64,000 nucleotides of DNA from Paenibacillus polymyxa M1 (lineage in GTDB: Bacteria; Bacillota; Bacilli; Paenibacillales; Paenibacillaceae), in the NCBI RefSeq assembly GCF_000237325.1, contig NC_017542.1:1185501-1249500 (forward strand), given 5' to 3'. The notes beneath the pieces are model-generated. The model saw nothing but the letters and a program-made list of their open reading frames with translations. It ran no database searches and had not been told where the DNA came from. Made by a program: the position numbers and the translations under genes. Below, piece by piece: positions 10,101 to 17,593 of this stretch (within the stretch, counting starts at the first letter, position 1; each line of letters begins with the position of its first letter).

Positions 10101-10448
10101 AAGCTGGATGGGAATGGGAGTGCTGGTTCCATGATTTTCCGTGCCAACGCGGACGGGTCGAGTGGCTATTATTTGAATTTGGATCCGAACATGAAATCTA
10201 TTCGCCTTTTTTATAAAAAAGAAGGGCGATTCGAGGAACAACAGGTGCTGACCAAGGTTCCAAGATTTGTACTTCCGGGAGTAACCTATCATATCAAAAT
10301 CCAAGCAAAAGGATTACGCCTTCGTATAGAGATAGACGATGAACAGGTAATTGACTTGGAAGATGGTACGTTTGCCGCAGGGCATTTTGGCATTAATGTA
10401 TTTGGAGGGCAAGCTTTTTACCAAAATGTAAGGGTCGAAAAAGTCTGA
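7185..10448 (+). CDS. Multidomain GH32 fructan hydrolase with ConA-like and Ig-like modules
   Basis: 1087 residues, about twice a normal GH32. Order: two ConA/LamG-like jelly-roll domains (about 6-170 and 178-337), GH32 five-blade propeller and beta-sandwich (about 345-840), a bacterial Ig-like Big_2 domain (about 860-935, LASVEDHSG..ATVEALFPGEAVVTASI), and a third jelly roll (about 940-1087). Catalytic residues are visible: Asp361 in SASDPNG, Asp489 in FRDP, Glu540 in WECPD. The first motif is unusual: the normal WMN before DPNG is SAS. No signal peptide is found and a stop at 7161 blocks any upstream extension, although such modules are usually extracellular. Start is TTG 7185 or ATG 7191 behind GGAAGGTAGG. 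Last gene of the operon. Confidence 0.88.
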   Translation: MAMRIKLTNTRMNLTDWQIKGQGHIEDNVQGLLLRSEPQENVMAMSATMSEDFTFEADVMVTDLQADAALVFRSSRDGWFSYMLQIVPSAGLVRLRDAAGDIERLKEERPIELQKGDIYHLKVKVEGPHLKVYWDEGYHPIIDVVDTTYTSGYLGLNVWNGAALFQNIQVSDMDTNVGEMLLIRGKWQPDLKGQRAEETSMEGALKIYDTAAADLVMEGSVTLNSSQPGMEAGLFFRGNQKGTEGYVASVQGEDHQVRVHLKKANGTLVASSAMPYLDTSGSKHSLEIIAHGERIRVFVDGYTPAAIDIVDNSYSSGFIGIKATGGTAYFQDLYLTPVSNYYTEKYRPQYHYSPARGSASDPNGLVYFEGEYHLFHQDGGQWAHAVSLDLLDWKRLPLALKWNDLGHIWSGSAVADLTNTSGLFSDYGGKGLVAYYTSYNPDQPKGNQRIGLAYSTDRGRTWQYSEDRSIVIENPGQSENDPGNWDFRDPKVVWDEAHQRWIMVVSGGDHIRFFTSANLLDWSWTDNFGYGDYIRGGVWECPDLFPLPVDKGNTSKWVLMISTGASTNTQGSDAEYFIGELTSDGKFQNDLPPGKVLKTDWGKEFYASMSFTNIPGGRRIMLAWMTNWDYPFSFPTSSWKGQFSIARELSLKTTREGIRLIQHPISELTSLRSHLFSLDHESITESSPNILEGLNAGAYEIEAEFEFPSVGMASTFGFYVREGGEQRTAVGYKTDVQQMFVNRADSGFADFSPLFSTFHEASLAPVGNRIQMRIFVDESSVEVFGNHGEVVFSDLIFPDSARRGMSFYTQGGEVKVVSLRVYALRNSWRVTEASPIRLMMDYTQLELAEGQSKRLYASVEDHSGRKGHLLNWESSNPAVVKVIVSNEGFATVEALFPGEAVVTASIPGDTVRASTSVTVHGGMFYTNLSGWKPDVSASRWMVTADGMRGSYISDANYMASEQAKDFTYEADMKLDGNGSAGSMIFRANADGSSGYYLNLDPNMKSIRLFYKKEGRFEEQQVLTKVPRFVLPGVTYHIKIQAKGLRLRIEIDDEQVIDLEDGTFAAGHFGINVFGGQAFYQNVRVEKV

Positions 10449-10467
10449 TTTGAATTTCGTATTTTTG

Positions 10468-10500
10468 AAAGAGAGCTGTATTTTACGAGCTCTCTTTTTT
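10468..10500 (+). terminator. Rho-independent terminator of the fructan operon
   Basis: AAAGAGAGCT pairs with AGCTCTCTTT, and the T-run continues for several bases. It lies 20 bp after the stop of the multidomain GH32 gene. Confidence 0.85.
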
Positions 10501-10730
10501 GCGTCTTTTTTAGCCGGAGCCTGCAAATTGCTGGTTAAACGAAGACCTGCAGGAGGGTATAATAAAATATAGTGCTATATAAAGTGCGTATATATGGTGT
10601 TACAGCAGGTTTTGATTGATATAACCATTAGACGCTGATCTGGAAGGACGGCTAAGGCAATTGGAGGAATGCTTGTGGGGATGATGTTCTCTTTTCTAAA
10701 AAATATCGGGTTCCAGCCATCGCGGCGCTC

Positions 10731-12416
10731 GTGATGATGTTGCTGGAATTGACGGTAGAGTTATCGCAGCCGTATTTGATCTCCAAAATCATAGATGAGG
10801 GCATTCGGCAGCAGAATTTGCCTGTCGTCTGGTTATGGGGCGGTGTACTGGTGGGCAGTGCCATTATCGCTTTTATGGCAGGGATATCGAGCTCCTTTTT
10901 TGCTTCGCATGCAAGTCAGGGTTTTGGCTATGATGTGCGGGAAAAGCTGTATCAAAAGGTGCAGTCCTTTTCTTATCCGGTATTCAAACGGTTTGCTACT
11001 TCGTCGCTGATTACGCGCCTGACGGGAGATGTCACGCAAGTACAAGATACGGTGTTTATGAGCTTGCGATTTATGACACGGGTTCCGCTGGTGGTCATCG
11101 GCAGTATTGTGATGGCCTTGGTTGTACATTTTAGGCTTGGGCTGCTACTGGCGGTTATGGCCCCGGTGCTGTTCGTATTTGTGCTGGTGACGATGCGGAG
11201 GACTGTCACTTTGTTTAAGGGTGTCCAGCGGCGCTTGGATGATGTTAATGGAGTAATTCAGGAGAATCTGACAGGCATTCGGCTTATCCGGGTTTTTGTA
11301 CGGATGCGGCATGAAATTGAACGCTTTGCCCATTATGGAAGCGAATTGATGAAAGGGACGGTGTCCGCTTTACGGTGGACAGAAACGACGATGCCGTTCA
11401 TTTTGTTTACGATGAATGCAGGGATCATTGCAGTACTTTGGTTTGGGCGCGGTCAAATTTCCACTGGAGATGCCAGTGTTGGACAGGTGGTGGCAGTCGT
11501 CAATTATTCCTTGCGGACGATTGGAGCTTTGTCTGCCTTGTCCGGTATCGTTGTGGTATTTTCCCGGGCTACTGCATCCACAGGACGGATTCGAGAGGTT
11601 CTGGAAACACCTAATGTAGAGGGGCGAGGGCTGGAGGCTGTTCCAACACAGAACACACGAATGGAGGGACAGGTGGAAATGGATCGGGTGAGCTTTCATT
11701 ATCCGGGCAGTGATTTGGCTGTATTAAAGGATATATCCTTTAAGGCACGACCGGGTGAGCGAATCGCTATTATGGGAGCTACTGGTTCGGGCAAATCCTC
11801 ACTTGTACAGTTGATTACACGTCTGTATGAAGAAGATGAAGGTCATGTGCGCTTTGACGGAAAGGACGCTCGTGAACTGGATGGAGCCATACTACGTGAG
11901 GCGATTGGCTATGTCCCTCAAGAGGTACTGCTATTCACCGGCTCGATTCGGGATAATATTGCGTGGGGGCTGGAGCATGCGAGTCTGGAGCAGATTCAGG
12001 AAGCCGCGCGCATGGCGCAAATCCATCATATGATTGAACGCTTGCCACAAGGCTATGACACCATGCTCGGACAGCGTGGCGTTAATCTGTCTGGCGGACA
12101 GAAGCAGCGGCTTTCGATTGCCCGCGCACTGGTGCGCCAGCCGGCAGTGCTGATTCTGGACGATAGCACAAGTGCGCTGGATGCGGGGACGGAAACAGCA
12201 TTGCTGAATGCACTTGATGGCCTGTCCTGCACGACATTTCTCATCACGCAGAAGATCAGCTCAACTGCATCAGCAGATCAGATTTTACTGCTGGATGAGG
12301 GGCGTCTGATCGCAAGTGGAAGTCATAAGCATCTCATGGATAGCTCGGATCTGTACCGGCGTATCTATGAATCACAATACGGAAAGGAGGAGTCGCATGT
12401 TCAAGGAACTCATTGA
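10731..12416 (+). CDS. ABC exporter half-transporter with degenerate ATP site (YfiB/BmrC-like), 5' end frameshifted
   Basis: Transmembrane domain plus ATPase of a heterodimeric multidrug-type exporter; 561 residues from GTG 10731. Walker A GATGSGKSS and signature LSGGQKQRLS are intact, but Walker B is followed by Asp instead of Glu (LILDDSTSALD) and the H-switch His is replaced (ITQKISS), so this subunit supplies the degenerate site. GTG 10731 has no ribosome site. A better start, GTG 10675 behind GGAGG, gives MGMMFSFLK and then runs out of frame at an A-run (10698-10703); adding one A joins it to KYRVPAIAALVMMLLELT in the frame of this gene. A frameshift, slippage site or sequencing error is therefore likely. 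Confidence 0.85.
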   Translation: MMMLLELTVELSQPYLISKIIDEGIRQQNLPVVWLWGGVLVGSAIIAFMAGISSSFFASHASQGFGYDVREKLYQKVQSFSYPVFKRFATSSLITRLTGDVTQVQDTVFMSLRFMTRVPLVVIGSIVMALVVHFRLGLLLAVMAPVLFVFVLVTMRRTVTLFKGVQRRLDDVNGVIQENLTGIRLIRVFVRMRHEIERFAHYGSELMKGTVSALRWTETTMPFILFTMNAGIIAVLWFGRGQISTGDASVGQVVAVVNYSLRTIGALSALSGIVVVFSRATASTGRIREVLETPNVEGRGLEAVPTQNTRMEGQVEMDRVSFHYPGSDLAVLKDISFKARPGERIAIMGATGSGKSSLVQLITRLYEEDEGHVRFDGKDARELDGAILREAIGYVPQEVLLFTGSIRDNIAWGLEHASLEQIQEAARMAQIHHMIERLPQGYDTMLGQRGVNLSGGQKQRLSIARALVRQPAVLILDDSTSALDAGTETALLNALDGLSCTTFLITQKISSTASADQILLLDEGRLIASGSHKHLMDSSDLYRRIYESQYGKEESHVQGTH

Positions 12417-14235
12417 ACCGTTCCGTCAGTCTACACCAGAATCCGGTGTGTTGCGAAATCCGGCAGGTGCTGAGGGACGAAGCAAGGCCAAAGCGAAGAA
12501 CTGGTCTGGCACGGTAGGGCGAATATGGGCTTATCTGGCCCGTCGCAAGGCCAAGCTAATGCTGGTACTGTTCATGGTGTTGCTCAGCTCCGGGCTGTCG
12601 CTGCTGGGACCATATTTGGTTGGCGTAGCGGTGGATGATTTTCTCGAAGGTCCGGGTGGACGCACGTGGATTTATTTTCTCATAGGTTTAGGGGCTGTAT
12701 ATTTACTGAACTCGCTGACCTCCTGGCTGCAAAATATCTGGATGATTGAGATTGCCCAAGAGACGGTATACCGCATGCGTTTCGATCTGTTTTCACATTT
12801 GCATCGACTCCCCATTCCTTTCTACGGCAAACGTCAGCAGGGAGAAATTATGAGTCGTCTGACCAATGATATCGAAAATGTCAGTTCTACGCTGAACAGC
12901 TCGGCCATTCCGATTTTTTCAAGCATATTGACGCTCATCGGTACACTCACAGTGATGCTGTGGTTAAGCCCGTTGATGACTCTGCTAACCTTTATCGTGG
13001 TGCCGTTAATGGCAGCCGGGATGCGCTGGATTACACGCCGCACCGGGCCTTTATATAAGGAACGACAGAAGAACTTGGGCGAACTGAACGGATACATCGA
13101 AGAAACGCTGTCCGGTCAGCAGATTATTAAGGCATTTTCACAGGAGAAGAGGGTTATTCGTGATTTTCGTGAGCGTAATGACCGTATTCGGCTGTCAGGT
13201 TTCTGGGCACAAACGATTTCAGGCTTTATCCCTAAGCTGATGAACGGACTGAATAATCTCAGCTTTGCTATTGTAGCAGGGATCGGTGGCATTTTGGCCA
13301 TTCGCGGCTCGATTACGATAGGAACGATTATCGTCTTTGTAGAATATGCTCGCCAGTTTACTAGACCGCTGAACGATTTGGCTAACCAGTGGAATACACT
13401 GTTGTCCGCCATTGCCGGAGCTGAGCGCGTATTTGAAATATTGGACGAAGATGAAGAGTCCAAGGATGAACGTGGCGCAGTAAAGCTGAAGCATGTAGAG
13501 GGAGCTGTGCGGTTTACGGATGTTTCCTTTGGTTATGATGAGGGAAGCGCTACGCTAGAAACGATCTCTTTTGAAGCTAAACCTGGTGAGATGATCGCGC
13601 TGGTCGGCCCGACCGGAGCAGGAAAAACGACACTGATCCAGCTTCTTTCCAGGTTCTATAGCCCAGACAAGGGAACGATTACACTGGACGGGCGTGACAT
13701 TACGACCATAGAGCGTGAAAGCTTGCGCTCCCGTATGGCGTTTGTGCTACAGGACACCTTCCTGTTTCAAGGGACCATTCGTGAAAATATCCGCTTCGGC
13801 AGGCTGGATGCCACTGATGAGGAGGTTGAACAAGCATCGAAGCTGGCTAACGCCCACTCTTTTATCATGCGGATGAAGGACGGGTACGACAAGGTGCTGG
13901 AAGCGAACGGCAGCGGTATCAGCCAAGGTCAAAAGCAGCTGCTGGCGATTGCCCGTGCGATTTTGGCCAACCCTTCCATCCTGGTACTCGACGAGGCGAC
14001 CAGCAGTATCGACACCATTACCGAGATGAAAATCCAGGAAGGGCTGGAACGGCTCATGCAGGGCCGAACAAGTTTCGTTATTGCGCATCGGTTGAATACC
14101 ATTCGTCAGGCTGACCGGATTTTGGTCTTAAAGGACGGCCGTCTGGACGAGCAAGGCTCCCATGAGGAGTTGCTGGCTCACAAAGGCTTTTATAGTGATT
14201 TATATTATGGTCAGTTGAGAAAACAAAGCTCATAA
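12397..14235 (+). CDS. ABC exporter half-transporter with catalytic ATP site (YfiC/BmrD-like)
   Basis: Partner subunit, 612 residues: long N-terminal stretch (to about residue 60), six-helix exporter domain, ATPase from about residue 360. Walker A GPTGAGKTT, Walker B with Glu (LVLDEATSSID), and H-switch VIAHRLNT are canonical; the signature is the variant ISQGQKQLL often seen in such partners. ATG 12397 follows AAAGGAGG; it overlaps the previous gene by 20 bp, so the two are co-translated and almost certainly form one exporter with one good and one degenerate ATP site. The substrate cannot be deduced; drugs or lipids are usual for the family. Confidence 0.93.
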   Translation: MFKELIEPFRQSTPESGVLRNPAGAEGRSKAKAKNWSGTVGRIWAYLARRKAKLMLVLFMVLLSSGLSLLGPYLVGVAVDDFLEGPGGRTWIYFLIGLGAVYLLNSLTSWLQNIWMIEIAQETVYRMRFDLFSHLHRLPIPFYGKRQQGEIMSRLTNDIENVSSTLNSSAIPIFSSILTLIGTLTVMLWLSPLMTLLTFIVVPLMAAGMRWITRRTGPLYKERQKNLGELNGYIEETLSGQQIIKAFSQEKRVIRDFRERNDRIRLSGFWAQTISGFIPKLMNGLNNLSFAIVAGIGGILAIRGSITIGTIIVFVEYARQFTRPLNDLANQWNTLLSAIAGAERVFEILDEDEESKDERGAVKLKHVEGAVRFTDVSFGYDEGSATLETISFEAKPGEMIALVGPTGAGKTTLIQLLSRFYSPDKGTITLDGRDITTIERESLRSRMAFVLQDTFLFQGTIRENIRFGRLDATDEEVEQASKLANAHSFIMRMKDGYDKVLEANGSGISQGQKQLLAIARAILANPSILVLDEATSSIDTITEMKIQEGLERLMQGRTSFVIAHRLNTIRQADRILVLKDGRLDEQGSHEELLAHKGFYSDLYYGQLRKQSS

Positions 14236-14258
14236 GCTGGCTTGATCAACAGATTTAC

Positions 14259-14312
14259 AGGCATATTTAGAAAGGACTACGCTGAAACTCCTTTTCTAAG
14301 TATGCCTTTTTT
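14259..14312 (+). terminator. Rho-independent terminator of the exporter pair
   Basis: AGGCATATTTAGAAAGGA pairs imperfectly with TCCTTTTCTAAGTATGCCT and is followed by TTTTTT. It ends the exporter operon. The rest of the gap to 14590 holds only the next gene's promoter. Confidence 0.85.
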
Positions 14313-14506
14313 ACAGCTACGTAACGTTAAATATACCCATACCCCATAGATGTATGACGGGTTCACCCAAGAAAAGCATCTGCTATATTAGTAGAACAAA
14401 TAAGAGGTATATTACAAGAGTTCGCAAAAAGGGAGCCTCATGTGTAAGTCCTGCATAAAAAGGTCTCTTTCCGTATTAGCTTGGCTCAATTAGGTTTGTA
14501 TTTTTA

Positions 14507-14569
14507 TTTACAATGGCTCCTATTTCAACTAAGATGGTTTACACATAGTAAAGGGTTACATAGTGTAAA
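14507..14569 (+). promoter_or_regulatory. Promoter with TetR-type operator for the MFS-TetR operon
   Basis: TTTACA (14507-14512), 17 bp, TAAGAT (14530-14535) is a good vegetative promoter. Directly after it lies an inverted repeat, TTTACAC (14538-14544) and GTGTAAA (14563-14569) with 18 bp between, covering the expected start of transcription. A repressor bound there would block transcription. The TetR protein at 15783 is the obvious candidate. Confidence 0.6.
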
Positions 14570-14590
14570 TAGTTGAAGGGGGTTACAAAT

Positions 14591-15790
14591 ATGAGCAGCT
14601 TACCTAAGTCTGCTAAATTTCCACTTTTCATTTTGATGCTGAATCTGTTTATTGCTTTATTGGGTCAAGGCATGGTAATTCCCATTTTGCCTGAATATCT
14701 GAAACAATTTAATGCGGCAGGAGCTGCTGCGGGGTATCTTATTGCCGCTTTTGGAGCAGCACAGTTTATTTTTTCACCTCTAGGTGGTCAGCTTTCGGAT
14801 AGATACGGGCGAAAATCGATGATTATTATTGGTCTGTTTTTAACCGTCATTTCGGATTTGATGTTTGCGGTATCTACGACATTGCCCCTTCTATATATTG
14901 CTCGATTTATTGGGGGGATGGGTATTGGATTAATGGTACCTTCCAATATGGCCTATGTCGCTGATATTACCACTCCTGAAACCCGCGCTAAAGGAATGGG
15001 GTACTTGGGTGCTTCCATGAATTTGGGGATGGTGCTTGGTCCGGGGTTAGGCGGTATGATCGCTGAGTTTGGTATAAGGGTGCCCTATTTTTTTGCTGGT
15101 GGACTTGGACTTGTAGCAACGCTGCTTAGCTTATATATGCCAGAGACACTGCCTAAGGAACAACGAAAATCCGTTGACCAATGGGTCCGACGGGAGCCCA
15201 TTCGAAAGCAAATTCTAAATTCATTTCGGACGTCCTATTTTCGTTATCTTCTCCTCATATTGATCATGACATTAGGTTTGATGAATTACGAAACGGTGTA
15301 TGCTCTTTTTGTGGAACGAAAATACGATTTTGATGCCACTAAAATCTCAATGATCATTACGGTTGGTGCCATAATAGGCATCGTGGTGCAAGTATGGCTA
15401 CTTGATTATCTCATCAAGAGACTTGGCGAGATGAAGCTCATACGCCTCTCTTTGATTATGACAGCCATTGCTTTACTGTTCATGCTCATTAAGATCAATT
15501 TAGGTTATCTGCTGGTGGTATCGGCTCTGTTTTTTGCCTTTAATGCTTTCTTAAGGCCAACAGTAAGTACAATGATCGCTAACTCGGCTGGAGATCGTCA
15601 AGGATATGCCGCCGGACTGAATACGACGTATACCAGCCTAGGCAATATATTGGGACCCATTTTAGCAGGTTTATTGTTTGACAAACACATTCAAATTCCT
15701 TATATTTTTGGTGCACTAATCCTTGCACCTGCCCTTTTCTTAACCTTTCAAAAATCAAAAAATGAGAAACGGATGGTTGCTAATGACTGA
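14591..15790 (+). CDS. MFS drug:proton antiporter (NorA/Bmr-like)
   Basis: 399-residue membrane protein with 12 predicted helices. The loop 2-3 motif GGQLSDRYGRKS (motif A) and the helix-5 segment LGPGLGGMIAEFG (motif C, typical of antiporters) are present, which points to efflux rather than uptake. Start ATG 14591 follows GAAGGGGG. It overlaps the TetR gene by 8 bp; efflux pump plus own repressor is a standard drug-inducible pair. Substrates cannot be told from sequence. Confidence 0.9.
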   Translation: MSSLPKSAKFPLFILMLNLFIALLGQGMVIPILPEYLKQFNAAGAAAGYLIAAFGAAQFIFSPLGGQLSDRYGRKSMIIIGLFLTVISDLMFAVSTTLPLLYIARFIGGMGIGLMVPSNMAYVADITTPETRAKGMGYLGASMNLGMVLGPGLGGMIAEFGIRVPYFFAGGLGLVATLLSLYMPETLPKEQRKSVDQWVRREPIRKQILNSFRTSYFRYLLLILIMTLGLMNYETVYALFVERKYDFDATKISMIITVGAIIGIVVQVWLLDYLIKRLGEMKLIRLSLIMTAIALLFMLIKINLGYLLVVSALFFAFNAFLRPTVSTMIANSAGDRQGYAAGLNTTYTSLGNILGPILAGLLFDKHIQIPYIFGALILAPALFLTFQKSKNEKRMVAND

Positions 15791-16427
15791 GAACTGGCAC
15801 CAGAATTTGAAAAACAAAAATCGGGAAGAACTCATTGCGGCTGCGAAGGAACTTTTTATGAAGCAGAGCTTTCTCAAAGTTAATATTAAGGATGTATGCC
15901 ATGTGGCCGGTGTAAGTCGGGTTACATTTTATAAGCACTTTCAGTCCATGAACGAACTGATTTTTGAGGTCCAAATGGAAATCCTTGAGAGTATGACCGA
16001 ATTTGTTAGAAGAGCACCTTCAGCCGAAATGAATGGTAAGCAGATGCTTACTTCGATGCTTGATGCATGGATTGATTATGCTTGGCAACATCCAGATTAC
16101 ATCAAGTTTATTCTATTATTCGATCTACATTACGAAGCTTATGATTCAAATCAAGAACTCAAAGAACAGTACAAAAATTTTGTTAGCCGGGAAAAGGAAC
16201 AACATTTCCTGATAGATGCTCTGGAAGCTGGAATCCAGGATGGATCATTAAAGTCGGATGCTGAACCCTTAAAGACTGCGCATTTTATCTTTACGTCTAT
16301 GATGGGTTTACTCCAGAAAATGAGCCTAACTTCCAAGGAAGATTGGAATAGTGAATTTCAGGATGTACAAATTGCAAACCGATTTGTAGGGATGTTGGTT
16401 CAGTATTTAAGTCCAGAAAGTGATTAG
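15783..16427 (+). CDS. TetR-family repressor
   Basis: 214 residues. N-terminal helix-turn-helix at about 14-56 (IAAAKELFMKQSFLKVNIKD..AGVSRVTFYKHF) and a variable C-terminal ligand domain. Start ATG 15783 lies inside the last codons of the MFS gene, so the two are translated together. Its likely target is the TTTACAC-N18-GTGTAAA repeat at 14538-14569, giving autoregulation of the operon. Confidence 0.9.
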   Translation: MTENWHQNLKNKNREELIAAAKELFMKQSFLKVNIKDVCHVAGVSRVTFYKHFQSMNELIFEVQMEILESMTEFVRRAPSAEMNGKQMLTSMLDAWIDYAWQHPDYIKFILLFDLHYEAYDSNQELKEQYKNFVSREKEQHFLIDALEAGIQDGSLKSDAEPLKTAHFIFTSMMGLLQKMSLTSKEDWNSEFQDVQIANRFVGMLVQYLSPESD

Positions 16428-16573
16428 GTAGGAGTCGCTCACCGTATTCCAAGGGATTTCAGTGTCCGATAAAGCGAAATAGAATACCATGGCTCAGTCT
16501 GTTAAACTGTGAAAATAGAACGGGTACATATACGTCGCCATATTAGCTTGATCTATTTCGCGGAGGTGCGGGG

Positions 16574-17485
16574 ATGAACGGAAGTCTGTTTGAGCCAAGA
16601 CTGCGGGACGGGGATTATATTCCCCGTTTTTTTGCTTACTATTACAAGCAATGGCGTGACTATACGATGTCTTACCACGATCATTATTCCACTGAAATTA
16701 TGTATATGATTTCTGGTTTGTGCAGGGTAGATGTACAAACTGGAGAAGATACGGAAGAAAGCATTACGCTGCGCAAAGGCGAGTTTATTATGCTGGATGC
16801 AGGCATCCCACATCGATTGGTGGTGGAAGGTGAACAACCGTGCCGGATGCTGAATGTAGAGTTTGGATTTAAGGAAGGGGTGAGGGTAGGACCGTCTATC
16901 CAACAAATAGCAGCGGAGGAACAGGAGGTCACGGCCTTTATGTCGCGTCCATTCCCTTATCTGGTGCTATCGGACCCGGAAGAGGTATATTATGCGCTGA
17001 AAAGTCTCGTGCTGGAGCTGGATCAAAGAAAAGAACAGCCGGGTGCCATGGCAGAAATGCTTTTTATGCAATTGCTAGTACGAATTGCACGTCTGCGGGA
17101 AGAGGCAGAGCGCAGCAATACGCAGCAAACAGATGTGTACATCAAGCGATGCATTGAATTTCTCCATCTGAACTATGACCGGGATATTGCAGTCAAGGAC
17201 ATGGCCGCAGCCGTCAATCTGCATCCGGGGTATTTGCATCGAATTTTCAAAAAACATACGGGGCTAACGCTTACCGCGTATTTAACGATGTTGCGAATGG
17301 ACAAGGCCCGTATGCTGCTTCAGCAAACGGACATTCCCATTCAAGAAATTGCCGATTATGTTGGCGTGGCCAGCAGACAGTATTTTCATATGTTGTTCAA
17401 AAAGCACACTGGTCAAACCCCTGTTGAATACCGCTCTGCTGTGGAGCGCGATGTGAGGAACTATGCGGAGGAGGGTGGGAGCTGA
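16574..17485 (+). CDS. AraC-family regulator with N-terminal cupin
   Basis: 303 residues: a cupin-like sensor domain (about 20-110, YHDHYSTEIMYMISG) and two helix-turn-helices at the C-terminus (about 195-290, DIAVKDMAAAVNLHPGYLHR and IPIQEIADYVGVASRQYFHM). Such proteins normally activate sugar-use genes. ATG is preceded by GGAGGTG. It is convergent with the sugar porter at 17594 and 3' of the MFS-TetR pair; no target is obvious from position. Confidence 0.9.
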   Translation: MNGSLFEPRLRDGDYIPRFFAYYYKQWRDYTMSYHDHYSTEIMYMISGLCRVDVQTGEDTEESITLRKGEFIMLDAGIPHRLVVEGEQPCRMLNVEFGFKEGVRVGPSIQQIAAEEQEVTAFMSRPFPYLVLSDPEEVYYALKSLVLELDQRKEQPGAMAEMLFMQLLVRIARLREEAERSNTQQTDVYIKRCIEFLHLNYDRDIAVKDMAAAVNLHPGYLHRIFKKHTGLTLTAYLTMLRMDKARMLLQQTDIPIQEIADYVGVASRQYFHMLFKKHTGQTPVEYRSAVERDVRNYAEEGGS

Positions 17486-17489
17486 TCAT

Positions 17490-17537
17490 AAAAAACCTCT
17501 GAACCATTGCCGATTTAGGTCGGTATGGCTTCAGAGG
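17490..17537 (-). terminator. Terminator of the sugar porter gene
   Basis: On the minus strand CCTCTGAAGCCATACCGA pairs with TCGGCAATGGTTCAGAGG (some mismatches) and runs into TTTTTT. It ends the MFS porter transcript and also separates it from the convergent AraC gene. Confidence 0.8.
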
Positions 17538-17593
17538 TCGTATATTTTGAAGCATTATAACAAGTGCTGGGCTTCTTGAGAGCTAAAGTTGGA

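Noticed and set aside
10675..17485. Exporters, MFS pump and TetR/AraC regulators considered as part of an antibiotic biosynthetic cluster
   Set aside because: No synthase, tailoring enzyme or precursor peptide gene is seen; each pump has its own promoter or terminator, so they are ordinary drug-resistance type units.
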